Assembly: GCF_024614185.1 (NCBI RefSeq)
Contig: NZ_JAHTLF010000013.1
Span: 238,862-302,861, forward strand
Direction of reading: 5' to 3'
From: Nocardioides carbamazepini
GTDB lineage: Bacteria > Actinomycetota > Actinomycetes > Propionibacteriales > Nocardioidaceae
Length of the DNA: 64,000 bases
Numbering within the stretch: position 1 is the stretch's first letter; each line of letters starts with the position of its first letter. The position numbers were made by a program, and so were the translations under genes. The notes under the pieces are model-generated. The model saw only the letters and a list, made by a program, of their open reading frames with translations, had not been told where the DNA came from and made no database searches. Of the stretch, positions 44,557 through 52,998 are shown piece by piece.

Positions 44557-44786
44557 GACCTCTTCGCGGCGATGAAGGCATCGAAGTCGAAGGCCTCCGG
44601 CGCGCCGCTCTCCTCGCCGGCGACAAGAGCGGCGCGGAGCGCCGCCAATTGCGTCTCCTGATCCTCCAGCAGGCGAAGGCCGGCCCGGACGACCTCGCTG
44701 GCGGATCGGTAGCGGCCCGAGGAGACTTCTCGGGAGAGGAACTCCGTGAAGTGGTCGTCCAGACTGACCGAGGTGTTCTGAGCCAT
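44553..44786 (-). CDS. parD: ParD-family antitoxin
   Basis: The 77-aa protein begins MAQNTSVSLDDHFTEFLSRE, a ribbon-helix-helix N-terminus, followed by SGRYRSASEVVRAGLRLLED, the second ParD helix, and a disordered acidic tail ending FDAFIAAKRS that would wrap the toxin. Start ATG 44786 lacks a ribosome site but has a palindrome 11 nt upstream, so leaderless expression with autorepression is likely. Toxin and antitoxin overlap by GTGA, the usual tight coupling. Confidence 0.92.
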   Translation of the reverse strand: MAQNTSVSLDDHFTEFLSREVSSGRYRSASEVVRAGLRLLEDQETQLAALRAALVAGEESGAPEAFDFDAFIAAKRS

Positions 44787-44797
44787 GCCGCAAACGA

Positions 44798-44812
44798 TAC
44801 CAACTATTGGTA
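44798..44812 (-). promoter_or_regulatory. ParD operator palindrome
   Basis: TACCAA-CTA-TTGGTA is a perfect 6-bp inverted repeat just before parD. On the minus strand TATCGT (44794-44799) could be the -10 and overlaps it, so ParD or ParDE binding would repress its own operon. Confidence 0.7.
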
Positions 44813-44862
44813 ACTCTGGATCCGCGTTCCTCGAGTGCGGGAGGCTGCGGCGCCGGCACGGC

Positions 44863-45035
44863 CCGAAGGCACCGCAGACCCCTACGCCGACCCCGTCCTC
44901 GTCGCCCTCACCGAGCGCGGAGCCGACTGGCAGCGCGGGCAGAAGTACGACGACCGGTTCATGAACGCGACCCGCCGGATCGGCGTACCGCACCGGTCGC
45001 AGGGCTCGGCCTCGCGGCCGTAGGCGTGCAGCGAG
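44863..45035. repeat. 173-bp direct repeat, right copy
   Basis: Right copy of the 44079-44251 repeat. It holds the last 154 nt of the functional mutM (44882-45035) plus a second, non-coding copy of the end of the sigma-linked membrane gene. The single mismatch lies beyond the mutM stop and would be synonymous in the membrane gene. Confidence 0.98.
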
Positions 45036-45772
45036 CGGTCGAAGTAGCCCGACTCGCCGTTGACGTTGACGTAGAGCGCGTCGAAGGACGTGCCGCCCTG
45101 GGCCAGCGCCTCGTTCATGACCGCGCGGGCGTGGCCGAGGAGCTCGACCGCCTGGGCTCGGGTGAGCCGGTTGCCGGGGCGCTCACCATGGAGGCGGGCA
45201 CGCCACAGCGCCTCGTCGGCGTAGATGTTGCCGACGCCGGAGATCAGCCCCTGGTCGAGCAGCAGCCGCTTCACACCGGAGGTGCGCGTGCGCAGCCGCG
45301 CGACGAAGGCGGCGTCGTCGAACTCCGGGTCGAGCGGGTCGCGGGCGATGTGCGCGATCTCGGGCGGCAGACCGGCGCCGCCGACCGAGACGGACAGCCC
45401 GCCGAACATGCGCTGGTCGACGAACCTCAGCTCGCGGCCCTGCCCGGTGCGGGGATCGGTGCCGGTCAGCGCGAAGCGCACCCGCAGGTGCCGCTCCACC
45501 GGCGCCGACGTCGGCTGGACGAGCATCTGGCCGCTCATGCCGAGGTGCCCGAGGATCGCGTCGCCGTCGTCCAGCGGGAGCCAGAGGTACTTCCCGCGGC
45601 GCCGGGCGCCCGCGATCCGGCGGCCGGTCAGCGCGGCGGCGAAGCCGGACGCTCCGGTCGGGTGGCGCCGGACCGGGCGGTCGTGCAGCACCTCGACCGC
45701 GGCGATCGTGGCGCCGACGACGTGGCGCTCGAGGCCGGCGCGGACGACCTCGACCTCGGGGAGCTCGGGCAT
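44882..45772 (-). CDS. mutM: Formamidopyrimidine-DNA glycosylase
   Basis: MutM removes oxidised purines, chiefly 8-oxoguanine, and cleaves the strand. The 296-aa protein begins [20 protein letters not shown] with catalytic Pro2 and Glu3, has the H2TH region ([20 protein letters not shown]) and a C-terminal zinc finger CDRCGTP and CPRCQ. Its end, including the zinc finger, lies in the 173-bp repeat that flanks the ParDE cassette, but this copy is complete. It follows rnc after 16 nt. Confidence 0.95.
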   Translation of the reverse strand: MPELPEVEVVRAGLERHVVGATIAAVEVLHDRPVRRHPTGASGFAAALTGRRIAGARRRGKYLWLPLDDGDAILGHLGMSGQMLVQPTSAPVERHLRVRFALTGTDPRTGQGRELRFVDQRMFGGLSVSVGGAGLPPEIAHIARDPLDPEFDDAAFVARLRTRTSGVKRLLLDQGLISGVGNIYADEALWRARLHGERPGNRLTRAQAVELLGHARAVMNEALAQGGTSFDALYVNVNGESGYFDRSLHAYGREAEPCDRCGTPIRRVAFMNRSSYFCPRCQSAPRSVRATRTGSA

Positions 45773-45788
45773 CGAGGCGTTCCTGGGA

Positions 45789-46544
45789 TCAGCTGCCGGA
45801 GGTGAGCGGCCGGCCGTTGGCGTCGAGGCCGAGGGCGGCGGCGATCTCGCCGTACGCCGTCTCCGCGGCGCCCTGCTCGGCCTCCTTCTTGGAGCGGCCG
45901 GTGCCGTTGCCGTAGAGCTTGTCGCCCACCCGCACCTGGGCGGTGAAGGTCTTCATGTGGTCCGGGCCGTCGTCCTCGATGACGTACTCCGGGACGCCGA
46001 GCGACTGGTCGGCGGACAGCTCCTGCAGGGAGGTCTTCCAGTCCAGTCCGGCGCCGAGCGCGGAGGCCGCCTCGATGAGCGGGTCGAAGAGCCGGTGCAC
46101 GACGGCCGAGGAGACCTCGATGCCGCCACTGAGGTGGATCGCGCCGATGACCGCCTCGACGGTGTCGGACAGGATCGAGGCCTTGTCGCGACCGCCGGTC
46201 GCCTCCTCGCCCCGACCGAGCTTGATGTGCCCCCCGAGCCGGATGTCGCGGGCGACGCCGGCCAGGGCACGGGCGTTGACGACCGCCGCGCGCAGCTTGG
46301 CGAGCCGGCCCTCGGACAGATCCGGGTGCGCCAGGTAGAGCGTCTCGGTCACGACGACGCCGAGCACCGAGTCGCCGAGGAACTCCAGCCGCTCGTTGGT
46401 CGGCAGACCGCCGTTCTCGTAGGCGTAGGAGCGATGCGTCAGCGCGCGTTCGAGCAGCTCGGGGTCCAGCGTGGGATCCCCGAGCGCTCGACGCAGCTCG
46501 ACGTAGTTGGTGATGCCGCTGGCCTTCTCGACCGCGTGGGTCAG
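45789..46544 (-). CDS. rnc: Ribonuclease III
   Basis: RNase III cleaves double-stranded RNA in rRNA and mRNA processing. The ~251-aa protein has the signature [20 protein letters not shown] and a dsRNA-binding domain in the last 80 residues ([34 protein letters not shown]). No ATG/GTG fits: the first plausible codon is CTG 46544 overlapping the rpmF stop (CTGA), giving [20 protein letters not shown]; a longer upstream frame lies over rpmF. Either the start is CTG or it is inside, and the call is uncertain by ~10 residues. Confidence 0.92.
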   Translation of the reverse strand: MTHAVEKASGITNYVELRRALGDPTLDPELLERALTHRSYAYENGGLPTNERLEFLGDSVLGVVVTETLYLAHPDLSEGRLAKLRAAVVNARALAGVARDIRLGGHIKLGRGEEATGGRDKASILSDTVEAVIGAIHLSGGIEVSSAVVHRLFDPLIEAASALGAGLDWKTSLQELSADQSLGVPEYVIEDDGPDHMKTFTAQVRVGDKLYGNGTGRSKKEAEQGAAETAYGEIAAALGLDANGRPLTSGS

Positions 46545-46726
46545 AGGACCTGGCGACGGTCGGCGCGCGCGCCGTACTGGCCGCAGGTGCCGCAGGCGCG
46601 GTGCGGGAGGTGCTTGGCACCGCACGCCGGGTTGGCGCAGGTGACCAGCACCGGGGCGACAGCCTTCCACTGCGAGCGACGGTGCCGCGTGTTGCTGCGC
46701 GACATCTTCCGCTTCGGAACAGCCAC
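46541..46726 (-). CDS. rpmF: 50S ribosomal protein L32
   Basis: The 61-aa L32 reads [20 protein letters not shown], then a four-cysteine zinc ribbon (CANPAC and CGTC). Normal length and motif. It lies between DUF177 and rnc and overlaps the rnc start. Confidence 0.97.
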   Translation of the reverse strand: MAVPKRKMSRSNTRHRRSQWKAVAPVLVTCANPACGAKHLPHRACGTCGQYGARADRRQVL

Positions 46727-46769
46727 TGTCTTCTCCTTGGTTCGGGTGCGCTCGGGGTCGAGCGCCTCT

Positions 46770-47357
46770 TCAGTCCGTGGGATCTTGCTTGAGCTCGGTC
46801 AGCGCCGTCAGCGCTGTCCAGCGCGGGTCGATCGCAGCCTCGTGCGTGTGGTCCGGCTGGTCCGCCAGTCGCGCGCCGCACTCGGTGCACAACCCCGGAC
46901 AGTCGTCCTGGCACAAGGGCTGGAACGGCAGTGCGAGCACCACCGCATCCCGCAGCACGGTCTCCAGGTCGACCAGGTCGTCCTGGAGCATGCTGACCTC
47001 GTCGTCCTCCTCGGCTCCCTCGGAGTCATGGATGTCGTCGTAGACGAACAGCTCCTGGAACGTCACCTCGACGTCGTCGTGGATCGGCTCCAGGCACCGT
47101 ACGCACTCACCCTCCAGCGCGGCCGAGGCCGTCCCGGTGATGAGCACGCCTTCCATGACCGCCTCCAGGCGCAGGTCGAGCTCGACCGGCGCGCCCTCGG
47201 GGACGGAGAGGACTTCGATGCCCAGATCTGCTGGCGCCGGCACTGTCCGCGACACCTGACGCTGGGACCCCGGGCGGCGGCCGAGCTCGCGGGTGTCGAG
47301 CACGAGCGGCGCTCTCGGGTCCAGAGTGTTCAGGGGTTCGCTTCCAGTTCCGGGCAC
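46770..47357 (-). CDS. DUF177/YceD family protein
   Basis: The 195-aa protein carries the YceD signature: [15 protein letters not shown] first Cys pair (here [12 protein letters not shown]) and [18 protein letters not shown] in the second half. These families lie beside rpmF in most bacteria and are linked with 23S rRNA stability in plants and bacteria. The order DUF177-rpmF-rnc-mutM is conserved. Start ATG 47357 is 44 nt from the coaD stop. Confidence 0.93.
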   Translation of the reverse strand: MPGTGSEPLNTLDPRAPLVLDTRELGRRPGSQRQVSRTVPAPADLGIEVLSVPEGAPVELDLRLEAVMEGVLITGTASAALEGECVRCLEPIHDDVEVTFQELFVYDDIHDSEGAEEDDEVSMLQDDLVDLETVLRDAVVLALPFQPLCQDDCPGLCTECGARLADQPDHTHEAAIDPRWTALTALTELKQDPTD

Positions 47358-47401
47358 AACAGATCAGGGCAATCGTAGTGGGGCGCCCGGAGGCGACCAA
47401 A

Positions 47402-47887
47402 TCAGGCGCTCCGTGAGCCGAGCTTCCGGGCAAGTCGCGCGTGCACCGCGGGCGGCACGAGCTCGACGACGTCGCCACCCAGCGAGGCGACCTCCTTGAC
47501 CAGGCTGGACGACACGTAGCCCAGGCTCGCGGTGGTCGGGATGAAGACGGTCTCGACTCCGGAGAGGTGCGCGTTCATCTGCGCCATCGGCAGCTCGTAC
47601 TCGTAGTCGTTGCCGCCGCGCAGGCCCTTGACGATGGCGTGTGCGTCGACCTCCTTGCAGAAGTCGACGATCAGGCCGGTGAAGCCCATCACCGTCACGT
47701 TCGGCAGGTCGGCGCAGGCCTCGCGGAGCATCTCCAGGCGCTCCTCGGGGTCGAAGAGCCGCGACTTGGAGATGTTGGTGCCGGTCGCCACGATCAGCTC
47801 GTCGAAGAGCGCCGAGGCCCGCCGGAGGATGTCGAGATGGCCGTTCGTGACCGGGTCGAAGGAGCCGGGGCACACCGCGCGGGTCAT
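47402..47887 (-). CDS. coaD: Phosphopantetheine adenylyltransferase
   Basis: CoaD makes dephospho-CoA from phosphopantetheine and ATP. The 161-aa protein has VCPGSFDPVTNGHLDIL with the nucleotidyltransferase TxGH motif, VKGLRGGNDYEYELPMAQMN, and the SSSLVKEVA C-terminal ATP site. Normal length. Its start overlaps the rsmD stop (ATGA). Confidence 0.96.
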   Translation of the reverse strand: MTRAVCPGSFDPVTNGHLDILRRASALFDELIVATGTNISKSRLFDPEERLEMLREACADLPNVTVMGFTGLIVDFCKEVDAHAIVKGLRGGNDYEYELPMAQMNAHLSGVETVFIPTTASLGYVSSSLVKEVASLGGDVVELVPPAVHARLARKLGSRSA

Positions 47888-48471
47888 GGGGCGAGGCTAT
47901 CGGGGCGCTCCGCCAGCCACAGCACGGTCTCCCCATAGCGCTTCTGCCTCCGCTTCCCGGCCAGCGGCTCCAGGCCCACGGGCCACACCGGCTCGGGGCT
48001 GCGGGCGGAGCGCTCGACGACGACCAGCGCGCCGTCGACCAGCCAGCCGTGCTCGACGAGCAGGGCGAGGTCGGTGGCGACCGCCCCGTCGCCGAGCGGA
48101 TAGGGCGGGTCGGCGAACACGACGTCGTACGGCGCGGGGGCGGGTGACGCGAGCATGGTCGTCACCGAGCGGGCGACCACCTCGGCGACGTCACAGCCGA
48201 CCGCGCGGGCATTGCCCCGGATCAGCTCGGCGGTCCGGCGGTCGGACTCGACGAGGGTGACCGCCTCGACCCCGCGCGACCAGGCCTCGAGCCCGATAGC
48301 GCCGGAGCCGGCGTACAGGTCGAGGAAGCGCAGGCCGTGCAGCGAGCCGGCCCAGGCCTCGATCGCGGAGAACAGCGCCTCACGGACCCGGTCGCTGGTG
48401 GGCCGGGTCTGGTCGCCCTTGGGCGTCTGGAGGCGGCGTCCGCCCGCGACGCCGGCGATGATCCGCGTCAC
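47884..48471 (-). CDS. rsmD: 16S rRNA (guanine966-N2)-methyltransferase RsmD
   Basis: RsmD methylates G966 in 16S rRNA. The 195-aa protein has the SAM motif LDLYAGSGAIGLEAWSRG and the catalytic DPPYPLG motif. N-terminal GVAGGRRLQTPKGDQTRPTS is typical. It lies between recG and coaD in the usual order and overlaps coaD. Confidence 0.95.
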   Translation of the reverse strand: MTRIIAGVAGGRRLQTPKGDQTRPTSDRVREALFSAIEAWAGSLHGLRFLDLYAGSGAIGLEAWSRGVEAVTLVESDRRTAELIRGNARAVGCDVAEVVARSVTTMLASPAPAPYDVVFADPPYPLGDGAVATDLALLVEHGWLVDGALVVVERSARSPEPVWPVGLEPLAGKRRQKRYGETVLWLAERPDSLAP

Positions 48472-48495
48472 ATCAGCCTCCGGCCGGCGGTGCGT

Positions 48496-50754
48496 TCACG
48501 ACTTGTCCACGAAGTCGGCCTGCTGCGACTGCTCGAGGGTCCGCACGGCGTCCGCGAGGCCGGGCGCCTGGCCGAGCTCGGCGTCCGCGTCGAGAAGTCC
48601 CTCGGCGGCCTCGCGGGCGGCGACGATGGTGTCCTCGTCGCGGAGCACGCGCAGGTTCTCGAGGCTGGAGCGCCCGCCGGCCTGCGAGGCGCCGAGGACG
48701 TCGCCCTCGCGCCGCATCTCGAGGTCGATCCGGCTCAGCACGAAGCCGTCGGTCGTCGAGGCGACCGCCTCCAGCCGCTCGCGGGACGGCGATTCCGCAT
48801 CGGTGTGCGTCACCAGCAGGGCCAGGCCGGGCAGGCCGCCTCGACCGACCCGGCCGCGGAGCTGGTGGAGCTGCGAGATGCCGAACCGGTCGGCGTCCAA
48901 GATCACCATCGTGGTGGCGTTGTGGACGTCGACGCCGACCTCGATGACCGTCGTCGAGACGAGCACGTCAATGTCGCCCGCGGCGAACGCCCGCATCGTG
49001 GCGTCCTTCTCGTCGGCGGGCAGGCGGCCGTGCAGGCGGCCGATCCGCAGCCCGTCGAGCGCGCCGGCGGCGAGCCGCTCGACCACCTCCTCGACGGCCG
49101 CGGCGGGTGGCTTGGGGACGGGCTGCTCGGCGCCGACGTCGTCCGGGTCGGGGACGTCGACCGCGTCGACCTGGCCGGCCTCGGCCTCGTCACCGGAGAT
49201 GCGGGGACACACGACGTAGACCTGGTGGCCCTTGCCGACCTCCTCGCGGACCCGCTCCCAGACCCGGCCGATCCAGGCCGGCTGCTCGGCCAGCGGGACG
49301 ACATTGGTCTGGATCGGCGCGCGGCCGGCCGGCAGCTCGCTCAGGGTCGAGGTCTCGAGGTCGCCGAAGACCGTCATCGCGACAGTCCGCGGGATCGGGG
49401 TCGCCGTCATCACGAGCAGGTGCGGCGGCGCGGACGCCTTGTCGGTGAGCGCGGCACGCTGCTCGACACCGAACCGGTGCTGCTCGTCGACGACGACGAG
49501 ACCGAGGTCGGCGAACATGACCTGGTCCTGGAGCAGGGCGTGGGTGCCGATGACGATCCCGGCCTCGCCGCTGGCGATCCGGGACAGCGGACCGGTGCGC
49601 TGGGTCTTGTTCATCGAGCCGGTGAGCAGCTCGACGCGGGTGCCCTCCCCCGCGCCGAAGATCGTGCCGCCGTCGGCGAGGTCGCCGAGCATCGTGACGA
49701 TCGAGCGGTAGTGCTGCTGGGCGAGGACCTCGGTCGGCGCGAGCAGCGCCGCCTGGCCGCCGGAGTCGACCACGCGCAGCATCGCGCGCAGCGCGACCAG
49801 CGTCTTGCCGGAGCCGACCTCGCCCTGGAGCAGGCGGTTCATCGGGTGCGGCTGCGCGATATCGGCCTCGATCCGATGGCCCACCTCGACCTGCCCGGCG
49901 GTCAGCTCGAACGGCAGCCTCTCGTCGAACGCCGTCAGCAGGGCGCCGTCGCCGCCGGTGCGGGCGGTGGCCCCCTCCGCCCGGCGTGCGCGCCGGCGCC
50001 GGCCCAGCACCAGCTGGGTGACCAGCGCCTCCTCGAACCGGAACCGGTGGTGCGCGAGCGCGACCTGGTCGCGGTCCTCCGGCCGGTGGACCCAGTCGTA
50101 GGCCTGCTGGATGCCGAGGACGTCGTACTCCTCACGCAGGGCGTCGGGCAGCAGCTCGGGCACCGGCTCGACGACCTCGCGGGCGAAGGTGACCGCGCGG
50201 GCGACGTCCCAGGTCTCGACGCCCTTGGTGAGCGGGTAGATCGGGTAGAGCGGGCCGAAGTCGAGGACGTCCTGGACGGCGCTGCCCTCGCCCTCGGTCT
50301 CGTCCCCCATCCCGAAGATCGTCATGGCCGGGTTCACCAGCTGCCACTGGTCGCGGAACCGGTCGGCCTTGCCGAGGAAGATGCCGCGGTTGCCCTGGGC
50401 GACCCGGCTCGCGTGCCAGCCGGCGGTGCCCTGGTTCTTGGCGAAGAAGGTCATCTTCAGCCGCGGGCCACCGGTGCGCAGCACCGCCTCGACCCGGTAC
50501 GCCGGGCGGCCGGTGCGGCGGTCCCGGTAGCTCTTGATCTCACACTGGTCGATCTCGCCGACGACGCACAGCAGCTGACCGATCCGCAGGTTGTCGACGC
50601 GGGTCAGGGAGCCGGTCTCGAGATAGCGTCGCGGGAAGTGCCGCATCAGGTCGCCGACGGTCTCGATGCCGAGCCCCTCGGCGAACCGCTTGCGCTTGGC
50701 GGGCGTGGTCGCCCCGAGGACCGCGGTCACGGGCGATGCGAAGTCGATGGCCAC
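48496..50754 (-). CDS. recG: ATP-dependent DNA helicase RecG
   Basis: RecG reverses stalled replication forks and processes Holliday junctions. The 752-aa protein has the N-terminal wedge/OB domain (SLTRVDNLRIGQLLCVVGEI), then helicase motifs: GEVGSGKTLVALRAM (Walker A), DEQHRFG (DExH), and RRGRVGRGGLPGLALLV-type motif VI (here LHQLRGRVGRGG). GTG 50754 is the start (VAIDFASPVTAVLG); upstream codons overlap the DAK2 gene without support. Normal length. Confidence 0.94.
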   Translation of the reverse strand: MAIDFASPVTAVLGATTPAKRKRFAEGLGIETVGDLMRHFPRRYLETGSLTRVDNLRIGQLLCVVGEIDQCEIKSYRDRRTGRPAYRVEAVLRTGGPRLKMTFFAKNQGTAGWHASRVAQGNRGIFLGKADRFRDQWQLVNPAMTIFGMGDETEGEGSAVQDVLDFGPLYPIYPLTKGVETWDVARAVTFAREVVEPVPELLPDALREEYDVLGIQQAYDWVHRPEDRDQVALAHHRFRFEEALVTQLVLGRRRRARRAEGATARTGGDGALLTAFDERLPFELTAGQVEVGHRIEADIAQPHPMNRLLQGEVGSGKTLVALRAMLRVVDSGGQAALLAPTEVLAQQHYRSIVTMLGDLADGGTIFGAGEGTRVELLTGSMNKTQRTGPLSRIASGEAGIVIGTHALLQDQVMFADLGLVVVDEQHRFGVEQRAALTDKASAPPHLLVMTATPIPRTVAMTVFGDLETSTLSELPAGRAPIQTNVVPLAEQPAWIGRVWERVREEVGKGHQVYVVCPRISGDEAEAGQVDAVDVPDPDDVGAEQPVPKPPAAAVEEVVERLAAGALDGLRIGRLHGRLPADEKDATMRAFAAGDIDVLVSTTVIEVGVDVHNATTMVILDADRFGISQLHQLRGRVGRGGLPGLALLVTHTDAESPSRERLEAVASTTDGFVLSRIDLEMRREGDVLGASQAGGRSSLENLRVLRDEDTIVAAREAAEGLLDADAELGQAPGLADAVRTLEQSQQADFVDKS

Positions 50755-50761
50755 CTGAACC

Positions 50762-52462
50762 TCACTCGACGGACATGAGGAGCGGGTACCGCTCCTGCCC
50801 ACCGTCGTACACCACGACATCGACATGGGGGTGGAACTCCTCCACCCAGGCCGTCGCCCGGTCGGCCAGCCCCGCGCTGTCGGCACCGCTCACGATCGTG
50901 ACCAGCTCCCCGCCCGCGGCCAGCAGGCGGTCGAGGACGACGAGCGCGACCGCTCCGAGGTCGTCGCCGACGACCGCGAAGTCGCCCGCGATGACGCCGA
51001 GCGCGTCGCCGGGCTCGCAGGGGCCGGCCATCGTCATCGCCTGCCGGGCCGCGATCGTGACCGCGCCGTGCCGGACGTGGCGGGCGGTCGCGGTCATCTC
51101 GGTCACGTCCTGGTCGAACGCCCGGCCCGGCTCGTGGACCGCGACGGCCGCCAGCCCCTGCACCTGGGTGTGGGTCGGGATCACCGCGACCCGCAGCCCC
51201 TCGGCACCGTGATCGGCCTCGGCGGTGCTCGCCGCCGCCAGCGCGGCCCGGATGGTCGGCTCGTCGTTGGGCAGGACCACGACCTCACGGGCACCGCAGG
51301 CCGTGATCGCCTCCAGCAGCTCGCCGGTCGAGGGGCGGCGCCCCGGTCCGCCGCGGACCACCTCCGCGCCGGCCTCCTCGAACAGGTCGGCCAGGCCCGG
51401 GCCGGCCGCGACGGCGACGACCCGGCGACCGGCGAGGGTCGGCGGCGCCGGAGCCTCGAGCGCCGTCTTCTGGGCGATCTGCTCGGCGAAGTGGGTCACC
51501 CGGATCCGGTGCGGGCGGCCGACGGCGAGACCCGCCTCGATCGCGGCACCGACGTCGTCGGTGTGGACGTGCACGTTCCACAGGCGGTCGCGGCCCACCA
51601 CCACGACCGAGTCGCCGAGGGTGCCGAGCTGCTCGCGGAGCCCTGGCGCGGCCGCGTCGTCGGTGTCGAGGAGGTACATCACCTCGTAGGCCGGGCCGTC
51701 CGCGCTCAGCTCGTCGGCGCCCTGCCCGACGTGCGGCACCGGGATCAGGTGACTGCCCAGCGGCGCCGTGACCGGGATCGGCCGGCGACCGGTCAGCACC
51801 GTCTCGGCGGCGTCGAGGATGACCGACAGGCCCCGTCCGCCCGCGTCGACCACCCCGGCCTGGGCGAGGACCGCGAGCTGCTCCGGCGTGCGCCCCAGCG
51901 CCTCCCGTGCGGCGGCGGCCGCCGCGGTGAGGACGTCGCTGCTGCGCGCGTCGGCGGGACCGGCCGCCGTCGTACCGGCCGCGGCGGCGGCGCGCATCAC
52001 GGTCAGCATGGTGCCCTCGACCGGCTCCCCCACGGCGGCGTAGCTCGCGGCGGAGGCCTGCTGCAGTGCCTCCGCCATCACGACCGCGTTGCGCTCGTCG
52101 GCGCGCGCGGCGCCGATCCGGCGGGCGGCCGCGCCGAGCATCTCGCTGAGGATGACGCCCGAGTTGCCGCGGGCGCCGAGCAGCGCGCCCCGGGCCATCG
52201 CCGCGAGTGGTGCGTCGACCTCGCTCGCCCGGTCGGGGCTGTCGGCGTGCTCGCCGAGGGCCGCGCGGATCGCGTCGCGGGCGGCGACGACGGTGAGGTA
52301 CATGTTCGTGCCGGTGTCGCCGTCGGGCACCGGGTAGACGTTGAGGGCGTCGACCTCCTCGCGCGCGCCCGCCAGGGCGTCGACCGCGATGTCGACGAAC
52401 CGGACGACCGACGCCAGCGCGATGCCGCTGCGCCCCTCCGCGGGCGCCGTCCCCTCGTCCAT
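50762..52462 (-). CDS. DAK2-domain (FakA-like) kinase protein
   Basis: The 566-aa protein has an N-terminal DAK2/DhaL ATP-binding domain with NVYPVPDGDTGTNMYLTVVA and RGNSGVILSEM, and a C-terminal DegV/FakB-partner-like domain (LPNDEPTIRAALAAA, GDALGVIAGDFAVVG). In Firmicutes FakA phosphorylates fatty acids held by FakB; in actinobacteria this role is inferred. Start ATG 52462 is supported; a longer frame to 52573 is not. It is divergent from rpmB and next to recG, a conserved order. Confidence 0.92.
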   Translation of the reverse strand: MDEGTAPAEGRSGIALASVVRFVDIAVDALAGAREEVDALNVYPVPDGDTGTNMYLTVVAARDAIRAALGEHADSPDRASEVDAPLAAMARGALLGARGNSGVILSEMLGAAARRIGAARADERNAVVMAEALQQASAASYAAVGEPVEGTMLTVMRAAAAAGTTAAGPADARSSDVLTAAAAAAREALGRTPEQLAVLAQAGVVDAGGRGLSVILDAAETVLTGRRPIPVTAPLGSHLIPVPHVGQGADELSADGPAYEVMYLLDTDDAAAPGLREQLGTLGDSVVVVGRDRLWNVHVHTDDVGAAIEAGLAVGRPHRIRVTHFAEQIAQKTALEAPAPPTLAGRRVVAVAAGPGLADLFEEAGAEVVRGGPGRRPSTGELLEAITACGAREVVVLPNDEPTIRAALAAASTAEADHGAEGLRVAVIPTHTQVQGLAAVAVHEPGRAFDQDVTEMTATARHVRHGAVTIAARQAMTMAGPCEPGDALGVIAGDFAVVGDDLGAVALVVLDRLLAAGGELVTIVSGADSAGLADRATAWVEEFHPHVDVVVYDGGQERYPLLMSVE

Positions 52463-52609
52463 CGAGGTCACCCTAAGGCACGTGCCGCGGGCTTCGCCGA
52501 TTTCGGCCAGCGCGGCCAGGTCGGCTATTCTCATCCGGTTGCCCGAAGCGTCTTCTGCGCGCCCGGCACACATGACTTAGTGACGAGCAATCCTCCAGGA
52601 GTGACAACC

Positions 52610-52795
52610 ATGGCCGCCGTGTGCGACATCTGCGACAAGAAGCCGACGTTCGGCAACAACCGGCCGTGGTCGCGCAAGATCACCAAGCGCCGCTTCGACC
52701 CCAACATCCAGCGCGTGCGCGCGGTCGTCAACGGCACCCCCAAGCGCCTCAACGTCTGCACCGGCTGCATCAAGGCCGGCAAGGTCACCCGCTGA
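52610..52795 (+). CDS. rpmB: 50S ribosomal protein L28
   Basis: The 61-aa L28 begins MAAVCDICDKKPTFGNNRPW with a zinc-ribbon Cys pair and ends CTGCIKAGKVTR with the second. AGGAG lies 10 nt upstream. It lies within a longer open frame on the same strand, so the start is chosen by family. A strong terminator follows. Confidence 0.97.
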   Translation: MAAVCDICDKKPTFGNNRPWSRKITKRRFDPNIQRVRAVVNGTPKRLNVCTGCIKAGKVTR

Positions 52796-52806
52796 CCTGA
52801 TCTCTC

Positions 52807-52840
52807 ACCGACCCGTCGCGTTCGAACGCGACGGGTCGGT
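52807..52840 (+). terminator. Intrinsic terminator after rpmB
   Basis: A perfect palindrome spans 52807-52840 (14-bp arms around TTCGAA) and is followed by GTGTTTTT, a genuine T tract. It is not an SOS site despite the TTCGAA centre. Confidence 0.95.
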
Positions 52841-52924
52841 GTGTTTTTGGCGCGACCCGGCGCAGATTGAACTCGGCAGTGCGCCGACCCGGCGCAGATG
52901 AAGTCGACATCGGGGTCTGCCTGT

Positions 52925-52998
52925 GCCGGGTCGGAGCGTTCTGGAGCTTCATCTGGGCCGGGTCGGAGCGTTCTGGAGCTTCATCTGGGCCGGGTCGG
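52925..52998. repeat. 32-bp tandem repeat between rpmB and thiL
   Basis: Two identical 32-bp units (52925-52956 and 52957-52988) are followed by 10 bp of a third. Inverted relatives of part of the unit lie at 52890-52912. It ends at the thiL stop codon. No gene is seen in the 158 bp past the terminator. Confidence 0.85.

Noticed and set aside
52807..52840. TTCGAA-centred palindrome as a LexA box
   Set aside because: The arms are long and followed by a T tract just after rpmB; it is a terminator, and the TCGAAC-N4-GTTCGA spacing is absent.
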